A DNA stretch of 14,125 nt from an uncultured Marvinbryantia sp. (GTDB taxonomy: Bacteria; Bacillota; Clostridia; Lachnospirales; Lachnospiraceae), in contig CAKRON010000066.1 of NCBI GenBank assembly GCA_934373455.1, positions 1 to 14,125 on the forward strand, given 5' to 3'. Under the pieces are notes generated by a model. That model was not told the origin of the DNA, ran no database searches, and saw nothing but the letters and a program-made list of their open reading frames with translations. The translations under genes and the position numbers were made by a program. Positions 1-7,986 of the stretch are shown here, piece by piece. Each line of letters starts with the position of its first letter. Position 1 is the first letter of the stretch.

Positions 1-140
1 AGGTTTTGGTCATAAGATCCTGTCATTATACCTACCCCGCCATTATTTTCCAGTGTTTTCTGTACGGCCTGTGACATGGCCTGTGTCTGCCCCGTTACAG
101 TCTCACCTAAGGAATATATTTTGTCTTCATAATTTTTCAT
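1..140 (-). CDS. N-terminus of an unidentified protein, gene continues past the left edge
   Basis: Reading leftward from the ATG at 138-140, 46 codons are open to the window edge. The peptide starts MKNYEDKIYSLGETV and contains ENNGGVGIMTGSYDQN. A purine-rich GGAGAGAGG lies about 11 nt before the ATG. The gene lies downstream of a c-di-GMP riboswitch aptamer and its terminator on the same strand, so its expression is probably c-di-GMP dependent. The GGVGIMTGSYDQN stretch is vaguely like the first strand of PAS-type domains that begin some clostridial GGDEF/EAL proteins, but 46 residues are too few to assign a family. No function is claimed; only the open frame, ribosome binding site and regulatory context are solid. 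Confidence 0.6.
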   Translation of the reverse strand, partial: MKNYEDKIYSLGETVTGQTQAMSQAVQKTLENNGGVGIMTGSYDQN

Positions 141-240
141 TTTATAAAAGTCCTCTCTCCGTCTTATGCCTTCTTCATCCTGCTTTTATCTGTATACAGA
201 AAACCTGTCCCTGCTAGTTTTGTTACCCATTTTTGCATAC

Positions 241-273
241 AAAAAGGACACTTGCCAAAATCTGCCAGTGTCC
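241..273 (-). terminator. Intrinsic terminator of the riboswitch leader
   Basis: On the minus strand a GGACACT / AGTGTCC stem (7 bp, with GC/GC pairing further in after a mismatch) closes a roughly 14-nt loop and is followed directly by TTTTT. It lies about 100 nt after the c-di-GMP-I aptamer and 100 nt before the ATG at 140, the usual place for a transcriptional expression platform. It could also end read-through transcripts of the exopolysaccharide operon. Confidence 0.8.
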
Positions 274-274
274 C

Positions 275-372
275 TACTATATTTCTTTAAAATCACACAT
301 CTATATAGTATAAAAGGTATCGGAATCTCTTCTGTTCAAACATCTTTTCCATATATTATGATGATATGGAAA
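275..372 (-). repeat. Two inverted repeats between aptamer and terminator
   Basis: Two hairpins lie between the riboswitch aptamer and the terminator. The first pairs TTTCCATAT (346-354) with ATATGGAAA (364-372), a perfect 9-bp stem with a 9-nt loop, directly abutting the aptamer 3' end. The second pairs TACTATAT (275-282) with ATATAGTA (303-310), directly abutting the terminator stem. They are likely leader RNA structures of the expression platform, possibly part of an antiterminator, but I could not find an obvious mutually exclusive pairing by eye. Confidence 0.5.
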
Positions 373-460
373 CAGTGGCAACCGGCTGACATGGTCAAAC
401 TTTCTGACTTTAGTCCCTTCTGGCTTTGCGTCCCCGCCTTTCAACAGGTTTGCCTTTAAA
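373..460 (-). promoter_or_regulatory. Cyclic di-GMP-I (GEMM-I) riboswitch aptamer
   Basis: The minus strand carries the GEMM-I signature in order. GGCAAACC (447-454) is followed by a short helix capped by a GAAA tetraloop, then the near-invariant GACGCAAAGCC (422-432), then GGGACTAAAGTC (the tetraloop-receptor side), and finally CAGCCGGTTGCC (377-388), which closes the second helix and P1. Order and spacing match the well-studied Vibrio Vc2 aptamer. The RNA binds cyclic di-GMP; whether binding switches the gene on or off cannot be read here. A terminator lies downstream at 241-273 and the regulated gene starts at 140. It points the same way as the Pel operon and begins about 90 nt after that operon's last stop codon. 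A 77-codon frame over this region (301-534) is an artefact of the RNA sequence. Confidence 0.88.
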
Positions 461-549
461 CAATTTCTAACAGTAACCAAAAACATACAATCCGATTTCT
501 TTATTCCTTTTACTGTGACAGATAAACGAATCATTTTTATTCTTCAATA

Positions 550-1914
550 TTATTTCCTAAAAAGATAATTTTTCCCTTCGTTATAAGTTCCCTTCATTGA
601 AAGTCGAACAGCTAATTTCCCAGTCATTGGATCTTCAATACCTATACTGATCTTATATTTCTTTCCGGCCAGTGAGATCAGCTTTTTTACCTGCATTCTT
701 GTTTTTGTCTGTAAAGTTTCTTCCGGCAGAAGTGATTTTAACGAAATGTCAACCGCTTCTTTTTCAAGACTATTTCCATCCTCGTCTTCTACCAGAACCC
801 ATACAGGCCAGTCTTCATAAAATGGTGCAACTCCATCATTCTTCCATTTAAGATTCAGGCTGACATAACCCGGCATCTGAATAAGGCTTGCTTCCGAAAT
901 CCACAAACGATATCCCATGCTTCCTAAAACTTTCCTATAACCGTTTTCATAAGTTTTATCTGCTATTTTCGGTCCAAGAAAAGTAGTATGTGCTTTCTTT
1001 ATCAGATTTATTGTCTGATTCAGATTTGTGTCAAGCAGCTCTTTCATTGTAATTGAACTTGTAAACTCACCTCCGGAAGGAAACTTTTTCCAGAAATCTT
1101 TCATTGCGGATAAACCTTTTTTCTCATGAGTCTGGTCAAACTCACCGCCTTCATTAATCCAACGAAACCATTCCTCTGTGCTCTCTGGCTGTCCGGTCAT
1201 ATCGTTGTAGAGACCTGTTCCATAATGTTCTCCCTCACTAAAAGGTCTTCTCATCAGTATCATGGAATCAGGGAATGCCTCTGTCCATGGAATCATATAA
1301 CGTTCTCTTACAAATTCTTCCGGCAGACTCTGTATTCCTGCGGAAATATTTACATGCCATTCTCCCCAGTGCCCCAGACTTCCAAGTTCGATATAACTGA
1401 CCAGTCCATCTCTGCCAAAATGCTCTCCAAGTGCATTAACTGCCCTTTTGTGATATTGTATCATCTGTTCATTATTATAATCAGGAGCATATCCCTTTCC
1501 ATACTCCATATCATACCAGGTTCCCGCATGATCAGTTTTGTCATATAGCCATTGTGGAATGTCCATATGCTCTTCCTCCCCGGGAATGTCACACACAAAC
1601 CTCAATACCAGGTGTTTCCCTTCTTCTCTCCATCTGTCAGTCTGATTTTCTCTTTCGATTTTCTCCCAGTCATATTTTCCTTCCTCCGGTTCCAGTTCAG
1701 CCCAGGTAATATCCATATACAGTAAAGATATATCCTCTCCTACTGTTTCTTCCCAGGCACAAGGTGCATATCCCATTAATGGATTTCCAAAAACTTCTTC
1801 TGTTTTTTCATATATCTGAGTTTTTCTTCCAAATACCATCCATACTCCTGCTGCTATAATAACTAAAAGTCCAAAACCCACCAGAACCAGATATCGTTTC
1901 TGACATTTAGCCAT
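550..1914 (-). CDS. Membrane-anchored DUF4832-type TIM-barrel protein (putative glycoside hydrolase)
   Basis: The preferred start is the ATG at 1912-1914 (MAKCQKRY), because GGAG lies 6 nt before it; the ATG four codons upstream has no such site. Residues 8-29 form one membrane segment, giving an extracytoplasmic protein of 454 residues. The outer part begins NPLMGY and has barrel-like signatures: WAELEPEEGKYDW (about 71-83), LVLRFVCD, and ELGSLGHWGEWH (about 176-187). The last resembles the GxWGEWH motif of DUF4832/DUF4874 proteins, with Glu176 and Glu185 as candidate catalytic acids. Residues from about 330 form a beta-sandwich-like tail. It overlaps the DUF4956 gene by 8 nt and ends the operon. 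Substrate is unknown; the Pel context suggests it acts on the polymer, which is inference. It could instead be a non-catalytic polysaccharide-binding protein. Confidence 0.75.
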   Translation of the reverse strand: MAKCQKRYLVLVGFGLLVIIAAGVWMVFGRKTQIYEKTEEVFGNPLMGYAPCAWEETVGEDISLLYMDITWAELEPEEGKYDWEKIERENQTDRWREEGKHLVLRFVCDIPGEEEHMDIPQWLYDKTDHAGTWYDMEYGKGYAPDYNNEQMIQYHKRAVNALGEHFGRDGLVSYIELGSLGHWGEWHVNISAGIQSLPEEFVRERYMIPWTEAFPDSMILMRRPFSEGEHYGTGLYNDMTGQPESTEEWFRWINEGGEFDQTHEKKGLSAMKDFWKKFPSGGEFTSSITMKELLDTNLNQTINLIKKAHTTFLGPKIADKTYENGYRKVLGSMGYRLWISEASLIQMPGYVSLNLKWKNDGVAPFYEDWPVWVLVEDEDGNSLEKEAVDISLKSLLPEETLQTKTRMQVKKLISLAGKKYKISIGIEDPMTGKLAVRLSMKGTYNEGKNYLFRK

Positions 1915-2578
1915 GATATTCTCCATTATACTGAATCAATGTAACATCTTCCACTCCACCGATATCCCGGATTTTTTCCATGAACTCCATATCATTCTGT
2001 CTGCAATATATTTCAACTGCCATTTCTGTTTTTTCATTGCGCATAGTTTTTGATTTTACAAAATATTTTCTTTTTCCAAAACAGCGGATAATTTCATCTC
2101 CCGCCTGAGTTCCCTGATAATGAATCACTGCAATATAAATTCTGCCATTTTGTTGTTTGTGATAAAACAGGGTGATCATCAGAATGATAATCACAGCTGT
2201 CAACAGAGTTAATGCATACATACCTGCGCCGGCTGTAATCCCCGATGTGATTGCCCAGAACAGATACAGAAGATCCATCGGATCTTTAATTGCTGTACGA
2301 AAACGTACAATAGACAATGCACCAACCATACCAAGCGAAATCACAATATTGCTGCTGATCGCAAGTGTTACCATACAGGTAAGCACTGTCATTCCCACAA
2401 GTGTAACTGCAAAACTTCTGGAGAAAATAACTCCAACATAAAATTTCTGATAAACCAGATAAATCACACTTCCCAAAATCAAAGCCACTGCCAGAGCAGC
2501 CAATATCTTAGGTATATCATACTGACTGAACATTCCTGATTCCAGTACGGATTTTTTTATCATATCCTGTACACTCAT
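1907..2578 (-). CDS. DUF4956 family membrane protein
   Basis: A 223-residue protein with about four membrane segments (roughly 24-43, 55-74, 77-92 and 103-137) and a soluble C-terminal domain (about 145-223) with an alternating strand/helix pattern. The conserved stretch GMVGALSIVRFRTAIKDPMD (83-102) between the membrane segments is the recognisable DUF4956 signature. The start is supported by GGGAGG 8 nt upstream and an ATGA overlap with the preceding VTC-domain gene. DUF4956 genes are commonly found beside VTC-domain polyphosphate polymerase genes, and often near CotH genes, as here. Their biochemical role is not established; a membrane partner or channel for the VTC product is a reasonable guess. 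The family call is firm, the function open. Confidence 0.85.
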   Translation of the reverse strand: MSVQDMIKKSVLESGMFSQYDIPKILAALAVALILGSVIYLVYQKFYVGVIFSRSFAVTLVGMTVLTCMVTLAISSNIVISLGMVGALSIVRFRTAIKDPMDLLYLFWAITSGITAGAGMYALTLLTAVIIILMITLFYHKQQNGRIYIAVIHYQGTQAGDEIIRCFGKRKYFVKSKTMRNEKTEMAVEIYCRQNDMEFMEKIRDIGGVEDVTLIQYNGEYHG

Positions 2579-3327
2579 CTTATCATCCTCCCCTGTGTAT
2601 CATACCAATACTCAAATCCATTCATGTACCGCGTTTTTTCATAACACAGTACATATTTGGAAACTGCTGTAAATTCTTCTGCCTGCGGCGGCAGAAGATT
2701 TCTCAGAATCTGAGGCAGCAGTTCTGTAAATTTCACTTCCATGATCAGTTTTCCCGGTTCCAGTACAGATAAAGCCGGAAGCGTACTGTCGAAAATATCA
2801 TAGCTTCCAACAGCAGCTCTGACATCTGTATCAAATGTGATCCTGACTGTTCCCTCATCCATAATCCATGGTTCTCTCTCATAATCTACGATTGTTCTCG
2901 GCCTCATCATATTACTCATACATTCTGTGTAAAATTCCCTGCAAAGATTATACGGACTTTTCAGAAGAAATTCATACTCGCCGGAAAGAATTTTTTGCAC
3001 CTCATCTTTTGTCAGCGGAGCATCTTCTTTATAAATATAACTGCCGAACTTCTTTTTTCTTTCCAGCTTGATACTTTCAGCACTATAATTATAAATTCGT
3101 ATCCTGTATTTCTTCCTCATAAGAACGCCGCTTTCCTTTTCTTCATATGCACTGTTCCAGTAATCATCAAAATACAGGCTCCGTATCAGATATCCTCCAT
3201 TTTCTGCATGAGGATCCAGTTTCATAAGTGGCTTCATCCGAAGATTCAGGACTTCTTTCTCACTGGTACTGATAAGATATTTCCATTCGTTACGAAAATG
3301 TTCTTTCTTCCTGTCAGCCTTCTTCAT
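2575..3327 (-). CDS. VTC-domain (triphosphate tunnel fold) protein, putative polyphosphate polymerase
   Basis: A 250-residue soluble protein with the charged-tunnel residues of VTC/TTM enzymes in order: E14/K16 in RNEWKYL, RKKYRIRIYN (71-80), KLERKKKFG (87-95), PRTIVDYEREPW (143-154), VRITFD (161-166), IMEVKF (195-200) and SKYVLCYEKTRY (223-234). In yeast Vtc4 such residues bind phosphate, nucleotide and metal inside the barrel and make polyphosphate from ATP. None of the visible basic or acidic positions is lost, so catalysis is plausible. It has no membrane segment and would be cytoplasmic, probably docking on the DUF4956 partner encoded next (4-nt overlap). It overlaps the CotH gene by 14 nt and has GAGGAAG upstream. 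The true product (polyphosphate or another phosphate transfer) is not shown by sequence. Confidence 0.85.
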   Translation of the reverse strand: MKKADRKKEHFRNEWKYLISTSEKEVLNLRMKPLMKLDPHAENGGYLIRSLYFDDYWNSAYEEKESGVLMRKKYRIRIYNYSAESIKLERKKKFGSYIYKEDAPLTKDEVQKILSGEYEFLLKSPYNLCREFYTECMSNMMRPRTIVDYEREPWIMDEGTVRITFDTDVRAAVGSYDIFDSTLPALSVLEPGKLIMEVKFTELLPQILRNLLPPQAEEFTAVSKYVLCYEKTRYMNGFEYWYDTQGRMIR

Positions 3328-5101
3328 AATCGTCTTCCTCTACCGTACTATCTTCTGTTATGTAAAAGCACTTCATACCATAATGTTTTCCTTCATCTGT
3401 TACATAATAATCAAATGCATCCTGCGTTTTTCCAGATGTATTTGTTGCTCTTATTCTCACAAAGTACTGTCCTACTTGCGGAAGGTCCATCTCAGTTTCC
3501 GGAACAGTCAGGGTTGTATTGTGATAGATCACATCCTGAAACAGATAATCTCGCGCAACCTCCACAGAATACGTAATGTCCTCTGCGTCCAGATCATAAG
3601 ATACATCCCAGTTAAATTTCAACTTATTACCGTCTATTGTTGGAACACCTATATAAAATGGCATTGGTGTTTCCAGGCTTTCCAGATATAACTTATAGTT
3701 CTTCTCTATCTCATCAGGAAGTGATGCTGCAATCTGATCGTATTGTTCAGATGTAAGCGGTTCATACCCTGCATCAGGCATCGAATATAAATAGGGCTTC
3801 AGTACGTTCTTATAGCTCTCTATCTTTGATATGAGCATATCTTTGTTCAGATATTCCCTCAGTTCCAGAATGGCATCATTTAATTTTTCCCGGAAAGACC
3901 GTGACTTCAGACACCTTTGAAACAGAACATTTCCCCAGTAATTACTGATTCCCTTTTCCCAGCTGCCCTGATCCGAAAAATTCTTTAATTCATATTCCGA
4001 TCTCATCAGACAGCCATCGTTATCCCAGGCAATAAAGTACCAGATATCTGAATTCAGAGGACTGTATAAATAAACATTTCTGTTCTGTGTGTCTACGTTT
4101 CCCATCAGAATCTGAAATGCCATCCAGTAAACAATATTTTCTTCATCAAAATGTTCTTTCAGTACATCTCCAATCCCTATAGAGTAATCATTCAAATCTG
4201 TCAGCATATCGATCAATTTGGTATGATCTGAATCCCCTTTTATTTCCAGCATTTTTTCAAAGGCTGTTTTATCATATCCTGCATCATCTTCTTTTTTTAT
4301 AATATCTTCGTAACGATAGAATTCAAAAGAATTAATCTTATACAATTGTCCGTTTGAATCCAGTCCATGACTCTTTAATGCTGTCTTATTCAGTTGTTCA
4401 ACCTGTGTATAAATTCCATAATCCTCAAATTTTCCACCTGATTCTTCTGTATTATCCTTTACATACAAATGCACAAACTGTGTACGTAAACCAACCATCT
4501 GAGGAATTCCCCTGATCAGATCATATGCCAACTTATTTCGAAAGCGCATTCCTTCTGTCATATGTTTATTCAGGTTAATGGTTCTCTGTCCTCTCCACGT
4601 TCCTTTATTCTTTTTTAACTCAATTTTATAATTTTTTTGTGCATTCTGGCTGGATGTCTGGCCTCTGATCTGAACAGTTGCATTAGGCACGCTTTCTCCA
4701 TATCCGACTTCCCCTTCTATCGGTCCATTCTCATCTCCCACCTGTAAAAGTCCTGCCACCTGATATCTCTCCACTCCCATATCTTCGTAGTCATAAACAG
4801 AATAGCTGTTGATTTCCTTCCATGTATGATATGTATTTTCGGATGAATTTCCCTTAGATACAGTAAGATACATGGTAACAACACTGGTATCATCAGCATT
4901 TTCATACAAAGAATCCTTATCTCTTAAATGCATCTCATTGATTTCTGCTTTTTCTGTCTTTACCTGTTCTGTTTCGTTATCTTCCTGTACTGCCTGATCC
5001 TGCGAAGAGTTTCCCGCTTTTTCCAAAGTGCAGCCTCCACAGAGAGAAAGGCAGACTAATACTGCACTTATCAGATTTATTTTTTTAATTCCTGTCAACA
5101 T
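3314..5101 (-). CDS. CotH-family kinase lipoprotein with C-terminal FN3-like domain
   Basis: I chose the ATG at 5099-5101 because AAAGGAG lies 5 nt before it; the in-frame ATG 8 codons upstream lacks a ribosome binding site. The 595-residue protein opens with a lipoprotein signal ending in LCGGC (Cys24), so it should be tethered outside the membrane. A Glu/Asp-rich linker follows to about residue 70. The CotH kinase-like domain (about 75-470) shows SQNAQKNYKIELKKNKG (151-167), NVDTQNRNVYLY (335-346) and IAWDND (357-362), matching the catalytic Asn/Asp region of these atypical kinases. A fibronectin type III-like domain (about 490-575) and an acidic tail end it. Bacillus CotH phosphorylates spore coat proteins with ATP; the substrate here is unknown. 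It overlaps pelG by 17 nt and the VTC gene by 14 nt. Confidence 0.87.
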   Translation of the reverse strand: MLTGIKKINLISAVLVCLSLCGGCTLEKAGNSSQDQAVQEDNETEQVKTEKAEINEMHLRDKDSLYENADDTSVVTMYLTVSKGNSSENTYHTWKEINSYSVYDYEDMGVERYQVAGLLQVGDENGPIEGEVGYGESVPNATVQIRGQTSSQNAQKNYKIELKKNKGTWRGQRTINLNKHMTEGMRFRNKLAYDLIRGIPQMVGLRTQFVHLYVKDNTEESGGKFEDYGIYTQVEQLNKTALKSHGLDSNGQLYKINSFEFYRYEDIIKKEDDAGYDKTAFEKMLEIKGDSDHTKLIDMLTDLNDYSIGIGDVLKEHFDEENIVYWMAFQILMGNVDTQNRNVYLYSPLNSDIWYFIAWDNDGCLMRSEYELKNFSDQGSWEKGISNYWGNVLFQRCLKSRSFREKLNDAILELREYLNKDMLISKIESYKNVLKPYLYSMPDAGYEPLTSEQYDQIAASLPDEIEKNYKLYLESLETPMPFYIGVPTIDGNKLKFNWDVSYDLDAEDITYSVEVARDYLFQDVIYHNTTLTVPETEMDLPQVGQYFVRIRATNTSGKTQDAFDYYVTDEGKHYGMKCFYITEDSTVEEDDYEEG

Positions 5102-6554
5102 TCGTTCTCCTTTCCAGTTTCTCATCCATAAAACATCCGATTCTGGTAAATACCCCCGATTTGTCTTCTGCTACCACCGGCTGTATGCTGAGAATATAAT
5201 ATGGCAGACGTCTGGTATAACGTTCCAGACGGATCATAACTATAAAATAAAACAGTACACATCCTGCCAGAAACCCAAAGCCATAATATACCTGCGGACA
5301 AAACAATGAAATCACAGTAAACACAGAAGTTCCCACGGCAAAAATTACAGAAGCAGCCAATGCTCCCCTGTAATCTGTAAAATATAAAAGAAGCAGAAGC
5401 ATCGTATTTGCAACTGCATAAATGCCGTACCCAACACAAAGTGTCCGGAAATATCCATACATCAGATCATTAAATCCCAAAGGAAGGTACTTCAAAAGAC
5501 TCTCACCCACTGAAATCGCCAGTGCAGTAGTCAGTAACTGCTTCAAAGCGGTATATTTCAATTCTCTGTTCAGTACATCCAGCATTTCTGTACCAGCCTG
5601 CATAATATCCTTAATGGTTCCCCCATCATTAAATAAACTGTAATAGTTCCTGTATTTCGGATAAAAATTAACTTCTACAGAAACCACAAAATTTACAGTG
5701 GTAATCAGAATTGTCAGAAATGCAATCAATGCCGGTACGTCATGAGACGGTGCCCCATAAAAAAGCCCTTTTACCTGTTTCCCCAGCGGTCCGGCCCACA
5801 TGATCACAAGATGGGCAAACAGCCCGATATTAATGCAGAGTCCTGTAAATGCCAGAGGCAGAAACTCATCTGCCCATCTTAAAAATAAGAATGCACTGAT
5901 ATCACTTTGCGGAAAATACTCATACAGCAAAACAACATCCCATAAAAGCATGATCCCATATCCAATGCATACCGCAGCCATCAATGCCTCCACATGAGAA
6001 ATTCCCAGAAACAGCAATAAGGCTCCCGAGAGAAAAGTAACAGCGATTGCAGCAAGAAAGGATAACATAATTCCTCTGTAATCTTTAATTGCAGTAAGAT
6101 AACTCATTGCATTCCATGTAACGATCAGTTCTCCAAACAGCCCAAAACATAAAAACTTATCTATAAGCCCAACTCCGGAAAATATCAGAAAAATCCCATA
6201 TAGAATTCCTCCTGCAATGAGCATTAAGCCTGTCGAACCCCAGAAAGATGACAGAACAGCCTCATTTTTTTCTTCATAAAGCATATCTGCAATAAATCTT
6301 GTTACTACCATTGATAAGAAACTGGTTACCGTCAATGATGCAAGAAGTGTATATGTGATCATACAGACCAGTAATTCTCTGCTCTGTTTCGAAGCGCCTG
6401 TCCTGTCACACAAAAACATAACCCCCAGCAGAAGTACGATACCAAGCAGCATGGGACCGGTACAGATAATCCCTGCATATCCATAGGCGCGGAAAGAAGC
6501 AAACAGCCCTCTTCTGCTGAACAGTTTTTTGAGTTCAAATCCAATCCCTGCCAT
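5085..6554 (-). CDS. pelG: PelG, Pel polysaccharide multi-pass membrane transporter
   Basis: A 489-residue, very hydrophobic protein with about twelve membrane segments. It begins MAGIGFELKKLFSR followed by AYGYAGIICTGPMLLG, a start diagnostic of PelG. PelG is distantly related to the flippase/MATE-like transporters and in Pseudomonas forms an inner membrane complex with PelD, PelE and PelF that moves nascent Pel across the membrane. Other recognisable stretches are SYLTAIKDYRG (151-161) and NFVVSVEVNFYPKYRNYYSLFNDGG (split as NFVVSVEVNF and YPKYRNYYSLFNDGG, 288-312), which sits between two membrane segments. A GAGGAAG site precedes the ATG, which overlaps the pelF end by 20 nt. The C-terminus is a short basic/acidic tail. 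No truncation is seen. Confidence 0.93.
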   Translation of the reverse strand: MAGIGFELKKLFSRRGLFASFRAYGYAGIICTGPMLLGIVLLLGVMFLCDRTGASKQSRELLVCMITYTLLASLTVTSFLSMVVTRFIADMLYEEKNEAVLSSFWGSTGLMLIAGGILYGIFLIFSGVGLIDKFLCFGLFGELIVTWNAMSYLTAIKDYRGIMLSFLAAIAVTFLSGALLLFLGISHVEALMAAVCIGYGIMLLWDVVLLYEYFPQSDISAFLFLRWADEFLPLAFTGLCINIGLFAHLVIMWAGPLGKQVKGLFYGAPSHDVPALIAFLTILITTVNFVVSVEVNFYPKYRNYYSLFNDGGTIKDIMQAGTEMLDVLNRELKYTALKQLLTTALAISVGESLLKYLPLGFNDLMYGYFRTLCVGYGIYAVANTMLLLLLYFTDYRGALAASVIFAVGTSVFTVISLFCPQVYYGFGFLAGCVLFYFIVMIRLERYTRRLPYYILSIQPVVAEDKSGVFTRIGCFMDEKLERRTNVDRN

Positions 6555-7986
6555 ATGCTTCCTCTACCTCCCTGTAAAGTTTTCTGTATTCACTGATCAT
6601 GCGCTCATGCCTGTAATATTCCTTAGTTCTTGCCTGTCCGCTTTTTCCCATCCTGATCCGCCTTCTCCTGGATTCACACATTTTTTCCATAGCGGCAGCA
6701 AGTCCATCCCTGTACATGGGCGGAACACAATAACCGGCACATCCAAAATTATCTCCTTCTTTTCCATTCAGAAGTTCCCGGCAGCACCCTACATCAGTCG
6801 TTACACATGGGCGTCTGGCTGCAAATGACTCCAGCACTGATAAGGGTTGTCCTTCTGATATACTGGTAAGGATCGTAAAATCCAGTTTTCTCATATACTG
6901 TACAATATCTACCCTTCCGGTAAAGACAAGGTTCCTGATATTCAGCTGCTTCACCAGAGCATAACACTCATCTGCATATTCCTCGTCATCTACCCCTCCC
7001 AGAATATGAAGTCTCACATTCTCCATTCTGGATGAAAGTTCATAAAATGCATATATCATAGTCTTTATATCTTTGATGGGTGCGAGACGGACTACCGCAC
7101 CTATATCTACCCATCCATCTTCCTCTTTCAGAGGAATCTGTGACAACCTGTGATAATCAATACCATTTTCGATTACTCTGCATTTCTCTGCATCACAGCC
7201 AATCTGTATTTGCGTAAGCATCGCATTCGTAAATAAACTGGTTACCCGAAAAGCCCTTTTATAAATTGCTTCTGATAACATATAAAAGAAAGAAATCCAC
7301 TGCTTTTTAAATGATGGGATTACCCATTTTGCCCTGATGATCTCTTCCTCTCTTTCTCTTGTATATATTCCATGCTCTGTAAGTAATACCGGTCTCCTGT
7401 AAACATATCCTCCAAGGCAGGCAAGAAGTCCCCCGTATCCTGTTGAAATGGCATGATAGGTATCTGCCTGAGGAACCTCAGAACCCAGAAGATATAAAAC
7501 CGGAAGCAGCATGGAACGCATTGTATGAAACGCATCCGCAAATGCAATATACGGATATTTTTCCAGACAGCTCGCTGTTAATATATTTAAAAACTGCTCA
7601 CTTTTCAGAAATGACATCGGATTCATTTTCCGGTCGTGATATAAATGGAACAATACTTCCCAGTCAGGATGACTGCATTCCATCAATTCTCTTAAATTCT
7701 TTGTTTCTTCTTCCGAAAAATGATTGATTCTGTACCGCTGTCCATTTTGGTTTCCATGTTCCTTCAGTTTTAATGCATCATCCAGAAATACCTCATGGAC
7801 TTCCACCACATTATCCGGCAATTCATAGACAAATTTTCCACGGTCACATGCATGTGCTCCTATCACCCACAGTACAAACTCATGCTCTTTCATAACAGTG
7901 ATATACTGATGCATCCATGTAGAAACTCCACCATGCACATACGGATAACAGCCTTCTAAAACCAGACAGATTCTCAATTCTTTCAC
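6535..7986 (-). CDS. pelF: PelF, GT4 glycosyltransferase (Pel polymerase)
   Basis: A soluble 483-residue glycosyltransferase of GT-B fold. The N-terminus RICLVLEGCYPYVHGGVS is the PelF hallmark, with GGVS forming the donor-site loop. TEHGIYTRERE (203-213) is another PelF motif. VVRLAPIKD (298-306) supplies the basic residues that grip the donor phosphates, and E378-x7-E386 in SEGQPLSVLES is the GT4 EX7E motif. PelF uses UDP-sugars (UDP-GalNAc/GlcNAc type) at the cytoplasmic face, in complex with PelD, PelE and PelG. The longest start is a GTG at 7984-7986 overlapping the pelA stop (GTGA). A TTG at 7975-7977 has AAGGTG just before it and could be the real start; the catalytic core is unaffected. 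Confidence 0.94.
   Translation of the reverse strand: MKELRICLVLEGCYPYVHGGVSTWMHQYITVMKEHEFVLWVIGAHACDRGKFVYELPDNVVEVHEVFLDDALKLKEHGNQNGQRYRINHFSEEETKNLRELMECSHPDWEVLFHLYHDRKMNPMSFLKSEQFLNILTASCLEKYPYIAFADAFHTMRSMLLPVLYLLGSEVPQADTYHAISTGYGGLLACLGGYVYRRPVLLTEHGIYTREREEEIIRAKWVIPSFKKQWISFFYMLSEAIYKRAFRVTSLFTNAMLTQIQIGCDAEKCRVIENGIDYHRLSQIPLKEEDGWVDIGAVVRLAPIKDIKTMIYAFYELSSRMENVRLHILGGVDDEEYADECYALVKQLNIRNLVFTGRVDIVQYMRKLDFTILTSISEGQPLSVLESFAARRPCVTTDVGCCRELLNGKEGDNFGCAGYCVPPMYRDGLAAAMEKMCESRRRRIRMGKSGQARTKEYYRHERMISEYRKLYREVEEAYGRDWI

Noticed and set aside
190..199. Perfect 10-bp palindrome CTGTATACAG as an operator
   Set aside because: It lies between the terminator and the left gene, but a single 10-bp A/T-rich palindrome is easily due to chance and no promoter is visible around it.
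301..534. 77-codon minus-strand frame after the operon
   Set aside because: It runs through the c-di-GMP riboswitch aptamer; its peptide (GGDAKPEGTK) is just the translated GACGCAAAGCC core, and no ribosome binding site precedes it.
1126..1548. 140-codon plus-strand frame
   Set aside because: Antisense to the DUF4832-type gene; composition is Phe/Ile/Ser-rich as expected of an antisense frame, without motifs.
2995..3576. 193-codon plus-strand frame
   Set aside because: Antisense shadow over the VTC and CotH genes, which have full family motifs; the shadow protein has no recognisable pattern.
5122..5439. 105-codon minus-strand frame inside pelG
   Set aside because: Alternative frame of pelG; Cys/Tyr-rich and without a ribosome binding site.
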